64,000 bases of DNA, taken from positions 1 to 64,000 of the forward strand of contig JASJDZ010000003.1 in NCBI GenBank assembly GCA_030065575.1, read 5' to 3'. The DNA comes from Acidimicrobiia bacterium (GTDB taxonomy: Bacteria > Actinomycetota > Acidimicrobiia > Spongiisociales > UBA5794). Positions within the stretch are counted from its first letter, which is position 1; every line of letters starts with the position of its first letter. Made by a program: the position numbers and the translations under genes. Under the pieces are notes generated by a model, which searched no databases, was not told the DNA's origin, and worked only from the letters and a program-made list of their open reading frames with translations. Shown piece by piece: positions 1-9,286 of the stretch.

Positions 1-1500
1 CAGGTTTCCGGTGCCGCGTGCCGCTGCCTCCACGTCGGCAAGCGCCGCAGCTACCGCCTCTTGATCTCGTTGCGCCCGGAACGACGCGAGGCGCCCCGCT
101 TGGCCCCGTTCGAGCGCAGGATCGATGCTGAGGACGTTGGGAACTACTTCGTCGCCGTCGATGAAGTCGTTGACCCCGACAACTACCGCCGTCTTCGCAT
201 CGACGGCTTGAGCCTGGCGATAGGCCGCATCCTCGATAGCTCGAGCCTGGAACCCCGCCTCGATAGCGGCCACCGCACCGCCGAGATCGTCAACCTGCCC
301 GATCAGCCCCAACGCCTCGGCCTCCACTCTGTCGGTCAACGACTCGACGTAGTACGAGCCCGCCAGCGGATCTGCGGTGCCGGAGACCCCGGATTCGAAG
401 CCGAGTATCTGCTGGGTGCGCAGCGCCAGCACCGCCGACTCATCTGTGGGAAGCCCGAGCGCCTCGTCAAAGGAATTGGTGTGGAGCGATTGGGTACCGC
501 CGAGAACTGCCGCCAGCGCTTGATACGCCGTCCGCACCACATTGTTGAGAGGCTGCTGTGCGGTCAATGTGGATCCTGCGGTCTGGGTGTGGAACCGCAT
601 CTTCCAAGACGCCGGATTCTTCGCACCCACGCGGTCACGCATCAGATGTGCCCAAATGCGTCGCGCCGCCCGGAATTTGGCCACCTCCTCGAAGAGATGG
701 TTGTGAGCGTTCCAGAAGAACGAGAGGCGCGGAGCGAAGTCATCGACGTCCAGACCTGCCCGAACGGCCGCATCGACGTAGGCAAGACCGTTGCTGATCG
801 TGAAGGCTATCTCCTGGGCCGCGGTCGCGCCCGCCTCCCGGATGTGATAGCCGCTGATGGAAATCGTGTTCCAGGCCGGTAGCTCTGCCGCACAGTATGC
901 AAACAGGTCGGTGACCAGCCGCATCGATGGCTGGACCGGATAGACGTAGGTTCCGCGGGCGATGTACTCCTTGAGGATGTCGTTCTGCACTGTTCCGCGC
1001 AGTCCGGCACCGGCCGTGCCCTGCTCCTCGGCGATCAGCTGATACATGAGCAGCAGGATGGCTGCGGTCGAGTTGATCGTCATCGAGGTCGACACTTCGG
1101 CGAGCGGGATATCCGCAAAGAGCAGCCTCATGTCATCAAGGGTGTCTATGGCGACGCCAACCTTGCCGATTTCGCCTTGTGCCCGCGGATGGTCAGAGTC
1201 CAAACCCATCTGGGTAGGAAGATCGAACGCAACTGAAAGCCCCGTTTGTCCCGCTTCGAGAAGCCCGCGGAAGCGCCGGTTGGTCTGAAACGCCGAGCCG
1301 AATCCGGCGTATTGGCGCATCGTCCACTTCCGACCCCGATACATCGTTGGATAGGGCCCTCGTGTATACGGGAACCCTCCGGGCTCTCCCAGCTTCTCGA
1401 GCGCATCCCATCCTGCGAGGTCGTCCGGGCCATAGCTCGGTTCGATCTCAAAGCCGCTGGTTACCCAATGCCTGTCGTTGCTCCCGGACATACCTATCAT
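1..1500 (-). CDS. mutB: methylmalonyl-CoA mutase large (catalytic) subunit, 3' end cut by window edge
   Basis: Adenosylcobalamin-dependent mutase interconverting methylmalonyl-CoA and succinyl-CoA. 500 codons are open from ATG at 1500 to the left edge; ATG at 1491 is an alternative start. The TIM-barrel substrate domain is clear: [19 protein letters not shown] (about residues 43-61), RQYAGF with Tyr64, and [13 protein letters not shown] with Arg182. Tyr64 and Arg182 align with Tyr89 and Arg207 of the Propionibacterium enzyme (same spacing of 118), the residues that read the substrate carboxylate, so methylmalonyl-CoA rather than isobutyryl-CoA is expected. No B12-binding domain is seen in the visible part; like other roughly 520-560 aa mutase subunits it probably pairs with a separate cobalamin-binding subunit outside the window. 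It is divergent from the PBP gene, and two dyads sit directly upstream of its start. Confidence 0.93.
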   Translation of the reverse strand, partial: MIGMSGSNDRHWVTSGFEIEPSYGPDDLAGWDALEKLGEPGGFPYTRGPYPTMYRGRKWTMRQYAGFGSAFQTNRRFRGLLEAGQTGLSVAFDLPTQMGLDSDHPRAQGEIGKVGVAIDTLDDMRLLFADIPLAEVSTSMTINSTAAILLLMYQLIAEEQGTAGAGLRGTVQNDILKEYIARGTYVYPVQPSMRLVTDLFAYCAAELPAWNTISISGYHIREAGATAAQEIAFTISNGLAYVDAAVRAGLDVDDFAPRLSFFWNAHNHLFEEVAKFRAARRIWAHLMRDRVGAKNPASWKMRFHTQTAGSTLTAQQPLNNVVRTAYQALAAVLGGTQSLHTNSFDEALGLPTDESAVLALRTQQILGFESGVSGTADPLAGSYYVESLTDRVEAEALGLIGQVDDLGGAVAAIEAGFQARAIEDAAYRQAQAVDAKTAVVVGVNDFIDGDEVVPNVLSIDPALERGQAGRLASFRAQRDQEAVAAALADVEAAARGTGNL

Positions 1501-1518
1501 CCGTCAGACTGTTGACGG
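1501..1518. promoter_or_regulatory. operator-like dyad between mutase and PBP genes
   Basis: CCGTCA-N6-TGACGG, perfect 6-bp arms, abuts the first codon of the mutase gene. Such dyads are typical of homodimeric repressor sites, but no regulator gene is adjacent and the role is inferred. Confidence 0.4.
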
Positions 1519-1540
1519 ATGGTACCCGTGGGAACCATCC
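1517..1540. promoter_or_regulatory. 24-bp near-perfect palindrome
   Basis: GGATGGT and ACCATCC arms (1517-1523, 1534-1540) with an inner CCC/GGG pair and one A/A mismatch. It shares two bases with the preceding dyad and lies in the 72-bp gap between divergent genes, so it could be an operator or a short hairpin in either leader. Confidence 0.4.
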
Positions 1541-1572
1541 GCGGGCCGAGAACGTCTATCTATCTGTAATCC

Positions 1573-4086
1573 ATGGACCCAAGCATTCATCTTGTTGAGA
1601 GGCGCGAACGTCGCGGTAAGCGCGTCGCCAGCCTTGCCATGATCGCGGTGATCGTGGTACTTGGTGCGTCGTTATTCGGGATGTTTGCATTCCTCGAGAC
1701 CAACGCAGCCTTTGGCACGGTAGAGGACGTCTCAGACTCGCTCATTTGCGACCCGGACGACTACGACCTGAGCTTCCCCGCGTTGGGGAGGCTGTCGGAG
1801 GTCTACACGAGTGATGGCGTGCTGCTGGGGAAGATCACCGAGCGCAACAGCCAGCCGGTGCCAATCAACGAAATACCCGACATCGTTCGGGACGCAGTGG
1901 TCTCGGCCGAGGATGGAGACTTCTACGACCACGAGGGCATTGACTTCTCATCGATCCTCAGTGCTGCCATCGACAACGCCCGCTACGAAGGCACCCGGGG
2001 TGGATCGACTATTACTCAGCAGATCATCAAGAAGAACGTTCTTTCGGATGAGATCACGCTCGATCGCAAGATCTGCGAGGCGGTGATCGCCGCCGAACTG
2101 GAGCGGACCTTCACCAAGGATGAGATTCTCGAGTTCTACCTGAACTCGCAGTTCTTCGGCGCAAATGCCTATGGCGTCGCCGCGGCCTCCCAGGAGTACT
2201 TCGGCAAGGACCTCGATGATGTCTCGATTGCTGAAGCGGCCGCAATCGCCGTCCCGATTCGCAACCCCTCTTACTACGACATGCGCCACGAGACACAGGA
2301 GAGGCTCGACATCTTCCTGGATCGGCGCAACTCCGTGATCAAGCAGATGGAGAAGAACGGCTTCATCAGCGAAGAGGAGTCTCTGGCAGCACAGGCGGAG
2401 CCCCTCGAGCCGATCCCGCGCCAGAGCTTCGAAGAGGTCGATCCCCGGATCATCCTCGAGGCGAAGGAGCGATTGCTCGCCGACCCCAGCTATGGCCTTG
2501 GTGACACGTACCTGGAACGGAAACGGGCGATATTCGGCTGTCCCGCCAACGACACGGAGTGCGAGGGCGGAGGCGGTCTCACCATCACGGTCACCGTCAA
2601 CTACGAGCAGCAGCTCGAAGCCAATCGCATCCTGCGTTCCTGGTTCCGCGATCGGGAAGGTCCCACGGGCGCCATCGCAATGATCGAGAACGAGACCGGC
2701 GCCATCCGCGTGATCTCGTCGGGCCTCGACTACGGCGACGACTTCGCAGCAGGCGAGCGCAAGTACGACCTTGCCGTTGAAGGACGCCGCCAAGCCGGGT
2801 CGTCGTTCAAGCCTCTCGCCTTGATCGCCGCTCTGGAGAATGGCAGCCAGTTCGGCTGGCCGATCACCCTCGGCAGCTACTGGGATCAGACCAGCCCGCA
2901 GAAGATCGAATGCGGCTTCCCCTGCAGCCCGCAAGGCGACATCTGGACAGTGAACAATGCCGGCGGCGGCGGCTCGGGCATCACCACCCTCGAGCAAGCC
3001 ACCTACACCTCCAAGAACACCGTCTACGCCCAGGTCTCTTTTGCGGTGGGCCCCGAGAACATCGTCGAAGCTGCGCACAGGGTCGGCATCGACTCGCCGC
3101 TCAGCCCGGTGCTCTCTATTGCACTCGGCACGCAGTCGGTGACGCCTCTCGAGATGGCTGCCGCCTACTCAACGCTGGCCAACTACGGCGAAAAAGTCGA
3201 CAGCTACCTGATCGAGAGCGTCGTCGACGCCGACGGCAACGTCATCTACGAGCACGAGCCGACCCGGGCTCGGGTGCTCGACGCAGCCCTGTCGGCAAGC
3301 GTCGTGCGTACCTTGGAGAAGGTGCCGCGCAGCGGCGGGACGGCACCGCGGGCCAACATCGGGCGGCCTCAGTTCGGCAAGACCGGCACCGCGCAGAACT
3401 TCCAGGACGTCTGGTTCGTCGGAGGCATACCCCAGTACACAACCGCAGTTTGGGTCGGATACGCCGACGCCCAGATCGAGATGGTCAGCTTCTACGTCTA
3501 CAACGAAAAAGAGGACCGCGAGCAGTTCGTCAAGCGCGCATACGGCGGCAGCGTGGCGGGACCGGTGTGGAACGACTTCATGACCTACATAACGCAGGAT
3601 CTGCCCGTCGAGGAGTTCCCACCGAATCCGGACGGCACAGAAGCCTTCTTCCGAGTCCCCAAGACCGAGGTGCCCGACGTGAGCGACATGGACGAGGATG
3701 AAGCCGAGGACGCCATTCACAAGGCAGGGCTGCGCGCCAAGGTGGAGCTCGTCGCTTCAGCAGAGGAAGAAGGGACATTCCTCGACCAGAGCCCGGCCGC
3801 CGGCAGTGAGGTGACCCAGGGCGGCATAGTCACTGTGCGCTTCTCCTCAGGCATCCCACCGGAGATGATCAACCTGATCGGTCTCAGCCTCGAGGATGTG
3901 GAGGCCGCCATCACCTTGTTCAACGAAGAGTCGGGCCTCAACCTGAGCTGGACGCTCCAGAACTTCCCGACCGATGAGCCGTCCGCGTTCGGCAGAGTCG
4001 TCGGCACCAACCCGCCGGCGGGATCTCTGCTCGAGGCCGAGCAACTCGTCATCATCTTCGTCGGGGTCCCCGACCTCGGCGACTAG
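1573..4086 (+). CDS. class A penicillin-binding protein with two C-terminal PASTA domains
   Basis: Bifunctional peptidoglycan synthase of 837 aa: glycan polymerisation plus peptide cross-linking on the outer face of the membrane. A signal-anchor helix spans about residues 18-40. The GT51 transglycosylase follows, with catalytic Glu113 in SAEDGDFYDHEG and the GGSTITQQ motif. The transpeptidase has Ser410 in SSFK (SxxK), SKN at 480-482 and KTGT at 603-606, all active-site elements present. Two PASTA repeats close the protein (from EVPDVSDMD and from PPEMINLIG), each with the usual xPPAGS-type core; PASTA modules bind muropeptide or beta-lactam-like ligands. Start ATG at 1573 gives a short cytoplasmic N-terminus. 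Its stop shares the tetranucleotide CTAG with the convergent LON-domain gene. Confidence 0.96.
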   Translation: MDPSIHLVERRERRGKRVASLAMIAVIVVLGASLFGMFAFLETNAAFGTVEDVSDSLICDPDDYDLSFPALGRLSEVYTSDGVLLGKITERNSQPVPINEIPDIVRDAVVSAEDGDFYDHEGIDFSSILSAAIDNARYEGTRGGSTITQQIIKKNVLSDEITLDRKICEAVIAAELERTFTKDEILEFYLNSQFFGANAYGVAAASQEYFGKDLDDVSIAEAAAIAVPIRNPSYYDMRHETQERLDIFLDRRNSVIKQMEKNGFISEEESLAAQAEPLEPIPRQSFEEVDPRIILEAKERLLADPSYGLGDTYLERKRAIFGCPANDTECEGGGGLTITVTVNYEQQLEANRILRSWFRDREGPTGAIAMIENETGAIRVISSGLDYGDDFAAGERKYDLAVEGRRQAGSSFKPLALIAALENGSQFGWPITLGSYWDQTSPQKIECGFPCSPQGDIWTVNNAGGGGSGITTLEQATYTSKNTVYAQVSFAVGPENIVEAAHRVGIDSPLSPVLSIALGTQSVTPLEMAAAYSTLANYGEKVDSYLIESVVDADGNVIYEHEPTRARVLDAALSASVVRTLEKVPRSGGTAPRANIGRPQFGKTGTAQNFQDVWFVGGIPQYTTAVWVGYADAQIEMVSFYVYNEKEDREQFVKRAYGGSVAGPVWNDFMTYITQDLPVEEFPPNPDGTEAFFRVPKTEVPDVSDMDEDEAEDAIHKAGLRAKVELVASAEEEGTFLDQSPAAGSEVTQGGIVTVRFSSGIPPEMINLIGLSLEDVEAAITLFNEESGLNLSWTLQNFPTDEPSAFGRVVGTNPPAGSLLEAEQLVIIFVGVPDLGD

Positions 4087-4700
4087 CCGCCGTCGTGCAA
4101 GGCACGCTCCAGGTCACCCGCTTCCTCGACAAGTAGCTGCTCGAGGGTTTCCATCCGGATGACCAGGTCGTCGGTCTCCAACAGTCGCTGCCGATCGAAT
4201 GCGCCGAGCGGGGCAGCAGCACAGAGCGCCCATGCGGCCTCGTGAGCATCCTCCGGCAGGTCGAGCTCGAGTTGCTGACCGATTGCGCCCATCTCAATGG
4301 CCAGTGCATATAGCCGGCGCCGGGCCGCCGCAGCCGCCGCAATCGCCTCCGCTGCCGAGCCGGCCGGCGGGGTCTCGGCCATCGTCTCCACTTCGGCAAG
4401 TGGATAAGGAGCGTCCTCGAGCCAGGTTGTCACGCGGATCCGCTCCTCGCCCACCGCAAGCAAGAGGATAACCCCGTCCTCGGAAACCCCTCTGCGCACC
4501 ACCCGGGCCGTGGTGCCGATGTCATGTCGCTCGTCACCTCCGCCGACTTCGAAGCCGCGGTTGATCAAGACAACGCCGAAGCGATTGTCGGCTGCGTCGA
4601 TGTCCTCGACCATCTGGCGATAGCGAGGTTCGAAGACTTGGAGCGGTAGTACCGCCCCGGGAAAGAGGACCGAGCCCAGCGGGAACATTGGAATTGTCAT
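4083..4700 (-). CDS. LON substrate-binding (PUA-like) domain protein
   Basis: 205 aa, beginning PMFPLGSVLFPGAVLPLQVF and containing FEPRYRQMV, the hallmark of the N-terminal domain of Lon proteases. There is no ATPase or Ser-Lys protease domain, so this is the stand-alone family (LON substrate-binding domain, about 190-230 aa) whose biochemical role is unsettled; it is probably a cytosolic peptide or protein-binding adaptor. The C-terminal half is Ala-rich and helical. It is convergent with the PBP gene with overlapping stops and divergent from the ABC exporter. Confidence 0.85.
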   Translation of the reverse strand: MTIPMFPLGSVLFPGAVLPLQVFEPRYRQMVEDIDAADNRFGVVLINRGFEVGGGDERHDIGTTARVVRRGVSEDGVILLLAVGEERIRVTTWLEDAPYPLAEVETMAETPPAGSAAEAIAAAAAARRRLYALAIEMGAIGQQLELDLPEDAHEAAWALCAAAPLGAFDRQRLLETDDLVIRMETLEQLLVEEAGDLERALHDGG

Positions 4701-4773
4701 GGTTCGAGTATGCCGCAGCTCGGCGGCAAGGATGACGGTGCGGCCGCGTCACCGACCCTATTGTTGATCGCCT

Positions 4774-6534
4774 ATGCAACCTCTCCGCCGACTGTGGCAC
4801 TACGCAGAAGCACACCGCGGCCGCCTGCTTCGGGCGATCATGTTCTCGATTCTCAACAAGGCGTTCGACATAGTCCCGCCGGTGCTCATTGGGCTGGCGG
4901 TCGACATTGTCGTCAACAGGGAGGGCGCCTGGCTCTCCAGATTCGGGTTTGCGACCGCCCGTTCGCAGCTGATCGTCCTCGCTGCTATCACCTTCATCAT
5001 CTGGGGCCTGGAGTCGCTGTTCGAGTATCTGCAGGCGCTGGCCTGGCGCAACCTGGCGCAGACTATTCAGCACGAGCTGCGGCTAGATGCCTACAGCCAC
5101 ATGCAACACCTCGAGATGGCCTACTTCGAGGATCAACCAACCGGCAACCTGCTGGCCATCCTCAACGACGATGTGAATCAGCTGGAACGGTTCCTCGATA
5201 TGGGTGCCAACGAGGTCATCGCCGTCGTCACCACAGTGATCCTGATCGGCGGGATGTTCTTCGTGATTGCCCCGACGATTGCCTGGGTGGCATTCGTCCC
5301 GATGCCGATCATCATCTGGGGATCGTTCCGCTTCCAACGCTTGATGGAGCCCCGATACGCCACCGTGCGGGCCCGGGCCGGCGCAATCAGCAGCCTCCTG
5401 GCCAACAACCTCGGAGGCATATCCACGATCAAGTCATTCACGGCGGAAGACCGCGAGATCGAGCGGGTCGCCGCCGAGAGCGACGAGTACCGCCTGGCCA
5501 ACCGGGATGCCATTGCGCTGAGCTCGGCCTTCTCCCCGCTGATTCGTGTAGCCATCCTGGTCGGCTTCACCGCAACCCTCGTGTGGGGCGGGATCCTCAC
5601 TCTGGACGACCGATTGGCCGTTGGCGCTTACTCCACGATGGTGTTTCTCACCCAACGGTTGTTGTGGCCACTGACCAGGCTCGGGCAGACGTTCGACCAG
5701 TATCAGAGGGCTATGGCATCGACCAACCGCATCCTCGATGTCACCGATACCCCGCCGGAGATCGTCTCTGGAGACGGCATCCTCGAAAGGGATTCTGTGC
5801 AGGGAACGATCGAGTTCGACGAGGTGTCGTTCGCCTATCGGACTGGTTACCCGGTTCTGCACAGCCTCGATCTGATTCTGAAGCCGGGGGCAACAACGGC
5901 GTTTGTCGGGGCGACCGGGTCGGGCAAGACGACACTGGTGAAGCTACTGCTGCGGCTGTACGACGTGTCAGAGGGGTCGATCCGGATCGACGGCCACGAC
6001 ATCCGATCGTTGGAGCTGCATCACCTACGCCAGGCAATGGCGGTCGTCGGACAGGACGTGTTCCTATTCCACGGGTCGGTGCGCGACAACATCGCTTATG
6101 GGCGCCCGGGGGCAACAGACGCAGAGATCCGGCGGGCTGCCGAAGTGGCCGAAGCTCACGCATTCATTTCGGATCTCCCGGAGGGCTACGACACGATCGT
6201 CGGCGAGCGGGGTCAGAAGCTGTCCGGAGGCCAGCGCCAACGTTTGTCGATAGCCCGGGCGGTGCTCGTTGATCCTCCAATCCTGATCCTGGACGAAGCG
6301 ACATCGTCGGTCGACAACGAGACCGAGGCCGCCATTCAGCGATCCCTGGCCAGACTGGTCGTCGACCGATCGACGATCGTCATCGCTCACCGACTGTCCA
6401 CCATCCGACATGCCGATGCCATCCACGTCATGGACGCCGGCCGTGTCATCGAATCGGGCACGCATGACGAGCTGATTGCCGACGGCAGCTCGTATGCGGC
6501 CTTGTGGCGGGTGCAAACCGGCGAGGCGGTCTAG
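4774..6534 (+). CDS. ABC exporter, fused transmembrane and ATPase domains
   Basis: 586-aa half-transporter of the type IV exporter fold (lipid, drug or peptide export). The N-terminal about 310 residues hold six hydrophobic segments and the coupling-helix signature [18 protein letters not shown]. The nucleotide-binding domain has Walker A GATGSGKT (379-386), the signature LSGGQ (483-487), Walker [10 protein letters not shown] with Asp507-Glu508, and the H-loop IVIAHRLS. A single half-transporter gene suggests a homodimer, or pairing with a partner encoded elsewhere. Substrate cannot be read from sequence. The stop interlocks (CTAG) with the convergent arginase-family gene. Confidence 0.94.
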   Translation: MQPLRRLWHYAEAHRGRLLRAIMFSILNKAFDIVPPVLIGLAVDIVVNREGAWLSRFGFATARSQLIVLAAITFIIWGLESLFEYLQALAWRNLAQTIQHELRLDAYSHMQHLEMAYFEDQPTGNLLAILNDDVNQLERFLDMGANEVIAVVTTVILIGGMFFVIAPTIAWVAFVPMPIIIWGSFRFQRLMEPRYATVRARAGAISSLLANNLGGISTIKSFTAEDREIERVAAESDEYRLANRDAIALSSAFSPLIRVAILVGFTATLVWGGILTLDDRLAVGAYSTMVFLTQRLLWPLTRLGQTFDQYQRAMASTNRILDVTDTPPEIVSGDGILERDSVQGTIEFDEVSFAYRTGYPVLHSLDLILKPGATTAFVGATGSGKTTLVKLLLRLYDVSEGSIRIDGHDIRSLELHHLRQAMAVVGQDVFLFHGSVRDNIAYGRPGATDAEIRRAAEVAEAHAFISDLPEGYDTIVGERGQKLSGGQRQRLSIARAVLVDPPILILDEATSSVDNETEAAIQRSLARLVVDRSTIVIAHRLSTIRHADAIHVMDAGRVIESGTHDELIADGSSYAALWRVQTGEAV

Positions 6535-7270
6535 AGATCGACCAGGAAGGGAGCCGCCAATCTGGCGGCGGCCGCAGCTGCCACATCGGCGCCGGGCAGC
6601 GACGGGTTCCACGACGAGATCGAAAAAGCAACAATGCGGCCGGTAGTTGCGAGATGAATCATGGCCATCCGCACGTCGCGCAGATGTGGGCCATCGGCGG
6701 CGGGGTAATTCATTGCCGGCATCTCGCCCGGATCGACTACATCCAGATCAACATGGACGTAGAGCGGACCCGCCGGAGGCACGCTGTGTGCTACTTCGTC
6801 GACAGGTGCGCAATATCGGACGCTGCGATGGCATCGTCCTCCCCGGGATCGAGAGCTCGACCGTCCACCAGAACCACCCGCTCGTCCGGTAGCGGGCTCA
6901 AGCCGGCACCGGCCAGGATCGTCTGCTCGCCGCGTCCCGTGATCATGGCGAGCGGCATCCCACCGATGAAGCCCGAGTGGGTGGTGTCCCAGGTGTGGAA
7001 GTCGCCGTGGGCATCGAAGAAGATCAGCGTAGGCCGAATGCCTCGATGTTCGAGCCCGGCCAGCACTCCGATGATGCTGACACAGTCGCCGGCCCAGACA
7101 ACTGGCTGGCTCACCGAGGCAACCCAAGCGGCAACATCTCGATACAGAACGGCCATGCGCTCCTGGGGTTTGTCCTTTGGGAGATCGGGTTGCATCAACT
7201 CGTGCGGTTCCGGCACCGCCAGGCCCGACATCGGCTCGCCCATGAAGAACGGCACACCGAGGATGCTCAT
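6531..7270 (-). pseudogene. arginase/agmatinase-family gene with a -1 frameshift
   Basis: A ureohydrolase-family (Mn2+ hydrolase of arginine-like substrates) protein split over two frames. The first frame starts at ATG 7270 and reads through the metal motif DAHGDFHTWD to a stop near 6791. The second frame carries the rest, including the second metal motif VHVDLDVVDP, to the TAG at 6531. The frames meet at about 6800-6808, after DIAHL and before PVDEVAHS; one added base would restore a normal-length protein of about 245 aa. Both halves keep family motifs, so the lesion is recent, a sequencing or assembly error, or less likely programmed. The exact substrate (arginine, agmatine, formiminoglutamate) cannot be told. 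Confidence 0.8.
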
Positions 7271-7358
7271 ACGTCCAATGTAGCGGGCGATCGAGCCAAC
7301 GGGAATCGCAACTCCCCGACCATCTCGGGCCGTCTTTTCGCGTTCTATCCCGAGGTTA

Positions 7359-7388
7359 TTGACGTTGTTTAATAGTGTTTGATATTAC
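7359..7388 (+). promoter_or_regulatory. probable sigma70-type promoter, leaderless
   Basis: TTGACG (7359-7364), an 18-bp spacer and TATTAC (7383-7388) in a locally AT-rich patch. The expected transcription start falls on or next to the ATG at 7395, and no Shine-Dalgarno precedes that ATG, which together suggest a leaderless mRNA. Confidence 0.55.
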
Positions 7389-7394
7389 TATCCT

Positions 7395-7835
7395 ATGAAC
7401 AAGGTCACGGCAGCACCCGGGAACCACGACAGTCCGTCCTCCGTTGTGGAATCAGCGCCTCGCTCGGGTGCTGCCGCGAGTTCTCTACGCCGCACCGCAA
7501 GGCAGCGTGCCGTCATCCGCCCCCTTCCCTGGGATTGGGCAGACGACGAGGTGCCGGGCTACTCCGCCACCCATCCATACGTGCGGCTGTATTGGACCGC
7601 CACAATCGGCTCGGGAGCGGTCGCGGACCTGCTCCGACTCGTCACCGCCGCAACGCGCGGCCGCTCCCTCCGCCGACCTACCCATCTGCACGTACTCGTA
7701 CGCTCCGGGCTCGCCCACACCCACAACGGTCAGGTCTTCGTCCGCAGCACCATCCCCCCGCTCAGCTCGATCCAGGTACGACTCCTCCCCCCGGATCTCA
7801 GGCGCAAGCACCCGAAAACGACCACAGACGTGTAA
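7395..7835 (+). CDS. hypothetical protein, 146 aa
   Basis: Not assigned to a family. Basic, Arg-rich protein with no signal peptide or membrane helix. A low-complexity N-terminal 40 residues precede a compact segment starting AVIRPLPWDW and containing THLHVLVRSGLAHTHNGQ, which looks like an alpha/beta core. The upstream promoter-like sequence and a downstream intrinsic terminator bracket it as a single-gene transcript, which supports it being real. A longer reading frame that overlaps it in another phase only becomes credible from 7940 (next gene). Confidence 0.6.
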   Translation: MNKVTAAPGNHDSPSSVVESAPRSGAAASSLRRTARQRAVIRPLPWDWADDEVPGYSATHPYVRLYWTATIGSGAVADLLRLVTAATRGRSLRRPTHLHVLVRSGLAHTHNGQVFVRSTIPPLSSIQVRLLPPDLRRKHPKTTTDV

Positions 7836-7858
7836 TTCGTGCCTATCATGACGCCTCG

Positions 7859-7880
7859 CCCGGCGAGCTTCGCCGGGTTT
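7859..7880 (+). terminator. intrinsic terminator after the 146-aa gene
   Basis: CCCGGCG (7859-7865), loop AGCTT, CGCCGGG (7871-7877), followed by TTTCGCTTT. Seven perfect GC-rich pairs plus an interrupted T-run. Confidence 0.6.
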
Positions 7881-7939
7881 CGCTTTGGGCAGCGTGTGAG
7901 CCCAATCCCCTTGCAAACGATCCCGATCCAACGCGTGCA

Positions 7940-8443
7940 ATGAAGAGAATCATCATCATCCTGACGGCGACGCTGATCACCATGACGGCTGCGGCCGGTC
8001 CGGCGGCTGCCGTCGAAACTCCAGAACTCCAAGAAGCCCGATCGGCCTATCTCAGCGAGAAGGCGGCAGTCGTCGAGGCCGAGCAGGAGCTACTCCTCGC
8101 CGAGTTGCGCAAGGTGAATGGCCCGTATGACAACATCGCCGATGAGTTCCGATGGGCAGTCGAGCGATGGCGGCCCGTCGTAGACATGTACTTCCCGGAG
8201 GATCGAGTCGACTGGGCGCTCCGCATCATGGAATGCGAGTCCAAGGGCAAACCCGATGCGAAGAACCCGACCAGTTCCGCTAGTGGGCTCTTCCAGCACC
8301 TCGCCCGGCTGTGGCCGCCCCGAGCGGCGGCCGCCGGCTTCGCTGATGCCGACGTGTTTGACCCCTTCGCCAATATCGCGGTTGCCGCCTGGCTTCTCGA
8401 GAACGGCGGGCCCAGCCACTGGGTTTGCAAGGCAGCCAAGTAA
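7940..8443 (+). CDS. secreted lytic transglycosylase-like (SLT/lysozyme-fold) protein
   Basis: 167 aa. A classic signal peptide (MKRIIIILTATL... ending AAA-VE, about residues 1-25) is followed by a short helical linker rich in Glu/Ala and then a small lysozyme-like domain: VDWALRIMECESKGKPDA, SASGLFQHL and NIAVAAWLL match the transglycosylase pattern (catalytic Glu in MECES, then the G-L-[FM]-Q motif and the A-x-x-L helix). Expected to act outside the membrane on peptidoglycan, perhaps in the Rpf/resuscitation style common in actinobacteria. ATG at 7940 is chosen because it creates the signal peptide; the reading frame stays open far upstream but that part is not protein-like. Confidence 0.75.
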   Translation: MKRIIIILTATLITMTAAAGPAAAVETPELQEARSAYLSEKAAVVEAEQELLLAELRKVNGPYDNIADEFRWAVERWRPVVDMYFPEDRVDWALRIMECESKGKPDAKNPTSSASGLFQHLARLWPPRAAAAGFADADVFDPFANIAVAAWLLENGGPSHWVCKAAK

Positions 8444-8480
8444 CGCTCGATTCAATCCAGCCGCAGCCAGCTGATAGCGT

Positions 8481-9245
8481 ATGCGGATGAGCCAGGATCT
8501 CGCCTACGCCGCCCGTCTGCTCCTCGACGCGGAGCGAATTGTGGTGTTCACGGGGGCCGGGATCTCTACAGAGTCCGGGATCCCAGACTTTCGCGGGACA
8601 GACGGCATTTGGACAAAGCTGTCCCCGGAGGATTTCCAACTCGATCGCTACATGCGCGACCCGAAGGCTCGAATCCGCGCTTGGCAAACCCGGTTTCCCA
8701 AGATGTTTGGCAACGCCCAGCCCAATGCAGCGCATGAGGCCGTTGTCGACCTGTGGAAGGCAGGGAAGCTGCTCGGCTGCGTCACTCAAAACATAGATGG
8801 GCTCCACCAGGCCGCCGGCCTACCGCAAGAGTTGATGGCTGAGCTGCACGGCAATAGCGATGGTATCGCTTGCCTCCAATGCGGCAAGCAGTACGAACCA
8901 GACGCTATCGAGGCACGGTGGATAGACGGAGATCTCGATCCACACTGCGACGACTGTGGCGGAATCCTCAAGTCAACCATCGTCTTCTTTGGCGAGGTGC
9001 TCCCACGCGCCGAACTGCTGCGAGCCGAACAATGGGCACACGAAGCCGATGCTGTCATCTCGATCGGTTCCAGCCTGTCCGTGTATCCGGCCGCCTACAT
9101 CCCGCTCGAGATTGCCTCGCGCGGCGAGGTCTTCATCATCATCAACAACTCGCCGACCGATCTCGACAGTCTTGCCTCGCTGCGGCTCGACGGCATGGCC
9201 GGTACGGTCTTCCCCCAGCTGGTCGGCGCCATCACCGCCGGGTAG
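8481..9245 (+). CDS. NAD-dependent protein deacylase, Sir2 family (copy 1)
   Basis: 254-aa sirtuin that removes acyl groups from lysines, consuming NAD and releasing nicotinamide. Seen: GAGIS (25-29), IPDFRG, TQNIDGLH, catalytic His123 in ELHGNS, zinc cysteines in two CxxC pairs (C131/C134, C156/C159), and GSSLSVYPA in the Rossmann core. ATG at 8481 is used; ATG at 8487 is possible. Plausible targets include acyl-CoA synthetases, as for bacterial CobB, but this is family knowledge. A second, divergent sirtuin is encoded at 38.1 kb. Confidence 0.93.
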   Translation: MRMSQDLAYAARLLLDAERIVVFTGAGISTESGIPDFRGTDGIWTKLSPEDFQLDRYMRDPKARIRAWQTRFPKMFGNAQPNAAHEAVVDLWKAGKLLGCVTQNIDGLHQAAGLPQELMAELHGNSDGIACLQCGKQYEPDAIEARWIDGDLDPHCDDCGGILKSTIVFFGEVLPRAELLRAEQWAHEADAVISIGSSLSVYPAAYIPLEIASRGEVFIIINNSPTDLDSLASLRLDGMAGTVFPQLVGAITAG

Positions 9246-9286
9246 CGGGTACCGGGCAACCGAACAGCCACTACGGTTACTGGACG

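Noticed and set aside
1948-3078. Long minus-strand open frame (376 aa) opposite the PBP gene
   Set aside because: Antisense to a gene with full catalytic motifs; the product is low-complexity with no family resemblance and is typical of GC-rich shadow frames.
7379-7939. Upstream part of the frame that contains the lytic transglycosylase-like protein
   Set aside because: The first 187 codons are low-complexity shadow of the 146-aa gene; a signal peptide begins at 7940.
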